From positions 1 through 7,814 of the forward strand of contig JAHDBX010000065.1 in assembly GCA_020630145.1 (NCBI GenBank): DNA of 7,814 bases, given 5' to 3'. The notes under the pieces were generated by a model. That model searched no databases. It was not told where the DNA came from and was given only the letters and a program-made list of their open reading frames with translations. The DNA is from Gammaproteobacteria bacterium. Its GTDB lineage: Bacteria; Pseudomonadota; Gammaproteobacteria; HTCC5015. Both the position numbers and the translations under genes were made by a program. Shown in pieces: positions 6,990-7,814 of this stretch. Position 1 is the first letter of the stretch. The number at the start of each line of letters is the position of its first letter.

Positions 6990-7490
6990 AAACAGTTAAC
7001 ACTTGTTAGGCATGCGAAATCCGATTGGAATAATAAGCTAAGTGACCATGATCGCCCTTTAAATAAACGTGGTGTTAAATCAGCAGTTGAAGCGGGGCAG
7101 TACCTTGTTAATAAAGGTTTTAAGGTAGAAAAAATATATTGCAGTAGTGCAGAGCGAGCGCAGGCAACACTAGCTTATATTCAACAAAGTTTTATGCCTA
7201 TCATACCTTTTGAAATTGATAAGGCTTTATATACATTTAATGTACAAGCCTTGTTGCAGTATATTTATAATCTTGATAATAAACTGAATGCAGTTGCTCT
7301 AGTTGGGCATAACCCCGCCATGACTGAACTGACAAATATTTTGTCAAATACCATTGTTGCAGAAAATTTACCTACCTGTGGAATTGTTGAGTTACAGTTA
7401 AATATTACTGACTGGCATCATATTGATGCTGTGCCTGCGAATAAAGTTTCACTTTATACACCCAAAAATAAAAGCCAAAATATATTTTAG
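6987..7490 (+). CDS. sixA: SixA-type phosphohistidine phosphatase (histidine phosphatase superfamily)
   Basis: This 167-residue soluble, cytoplasmic protein belongs to the histidine phosphatase (phosphoglycerate mutase-like) superfamily. The phosphate-accepting motif is VRHAKS with Arg8 and His9 at the N-terminus. It is followed by SDHDRPLNKRG (19-29), a second arginine (Arg57 in SSAERA), and the second catalytic histidine, His108 in VGHNP. The compact length and RHAKS/DRPLN pattern point to the SixA group (COG2062) rather than to mutases. E. coli SixA removes phosphate from phosphohistidine on signalling or phosphotransferase proteins; the substrate here is unknown. It lies 10 bases after ctaB and 12 before cmoA, so it is probably in the same transcript. 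The last ~15 residues are polar and not conserved-looking. GAAAG at 6978-6982 is a weak ribosome binding site. Confidence 0.88.
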   Translation: MKQLTLVRHAKSDWNNKLSDHDRPLNKRGVKSAVEAGQYLVNKGFKVEKIYCSSAERAQATLAYIQQSFMPIIPFEIDKALYTFNVQALLQYIYNLDNKLNAVALVGHNPAMTELTNILSNTIVAENLPTCGIVELQLNITDWHHIDAVPANKVSLYTPKNKSQNIF

Positions 7491-7502
7491 GTATTGATAG
7501 TC

Positions 7503-7814
7503 ATGCAGGATGATATTTATAAAAAACCATTAGCCAATATAAAACCCTTTGAGTTTGATGAGCGCGTTGCTGATGTGTTTCCAGATATGATTAGTCGTTC
7601 TGTGCCCGGCTATAGTGCAAGTTTCGAACTTATTTCTGCTGTTAGTAAACATTATGCTCAAGATAATACATGCTTGTATGACCTGGGCTGTTCTTTAGGT
7701 GCCGCTACTTTGGCTATGCGACATAGCGTAGATGCAAAAGATTGTGAAATTATTGCGGTAGATAATTCCCCCGCTATGACGCAACGTTGTGAAAAATTTA
7801 TTGCGCGTGATCAT
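7503..7814 (+). CDS. cmoA: Carboxy-S-adenosyl-L-methionine synthase, N-terminal fragment (3' end outside window)
   Basis: The frame from the ATG at 7503 runs to the window edge and gives 104 residues, about 40% of the usual ~247. It closely matches E. coli CmoA as I recall it: FDERVADVFPDMI (18-30), SRSVPGYS (31-38), the SAM-binding loop YDLGCSLGAATL (59-70) and VDNSPAM (86-92). CmoA converts S-adenosylmethionine and prephenate to carboxy-SAM, which CmoB uses to make 5-oxyacetyluridine at tRNA position 34. The cysteine in DLGCSLG, typical of CmoA, separates it from ordinary methyltransferases. Upstream signal is weak (TAGG at 7488-7491 overlaps the sixA stop). cmoB would be expected just beyond the window. 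Confidence 0.95.
   Translation, partial: MQDDIYKKPLANIKPFEFDERVADVFPDMISRSVPGYSASFELISAVSKHYAQDNTCLYDLGCSLGAATLAMRHSVDAKDCEIIAVDNSPAMTQRCEKFIARDH

Noticed and set aside
6987..7013. RHA instead of RHG in the phosphatase motif
   Set aside because: RHAKS is, to my knowledge, common in SixA-like proteins; the second histidine and arginines are intact, so this is not a sign of inactivation.

Overview
The window holds the end of an aa3-type (heme A, CuA) cytochrome c oxidase locus, followed by the oxidase assembly and heme A synthesis genes, and then two genes unrelated to respiration. The order coxB-coxA-ctaG(cox11)-coxC, a small minus-strand two-helix protein, SURF1, a thioredoxin-like membrane protein, ctaA, ctaB is, from memory, the arrangement seen in Pseudomonas and related Gammaproteobacteria. 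A cmoA gene (tRNA wobble-uridine modification, mainly gammaproteobacterial) at the right edge supports the same placement. The sequence leans to A+T and prefers TAA stops, so it is probably not a high-GC Pseudomonas. A marine gammaproteobacterium is plausible, but this is inference and the genus cannot be read from the window.

Layout. 1-3203 (+): the 3' end of coxB (CuA motif), coxA, ctaG and coxC, tightly packed in what looks like one operon. 3204-3295: a strong stem-loop with A and T runs on its two sides, which can stop transcription from both directions. 3296-3508 (-): a 70-residue two-helix membrane protein of the DUF2909 type, convergent to coxC. 3509-3620: a 112-base divergent intergenic region with a 12-base perfect palindrome and repeated GCGTA words but no convincing promoter. 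3621-6976 (+): SURF1, a membrane-anchored CxxxC protein, ctaA and ctaB, with a 1-base overlap or gaps of under 10 bases. 6987-7490 (+): a SixA-type histidine phosphatase. 7503-7814 (+): the first 104 codons of cmoA, cut by the window edge. No gene-free stretch exceeds 300 bases.

How the genes work together. CoxB, CoxA and CoxC form the proton-pumping terminal oxidase core. CtaG delivers copper to CuB. CtaB converts heme b to heme O, CtaA converts heme O to heme A, and SURF1 helps place heme A into CoxA. The CxxxC protein between SURF1 and CtaA has the architecture expected of a copper or thiol assembly factor; it is the least understood gene here and the best candidate for something new. All catalytic and proton-channel residues checked in CoxA are intact, so the oxidase looks functional. 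Most of the window is a conventional, well-conserved housekeeping region; I saw no mobile element, CRISPR array, RNA gene or pseudogene.
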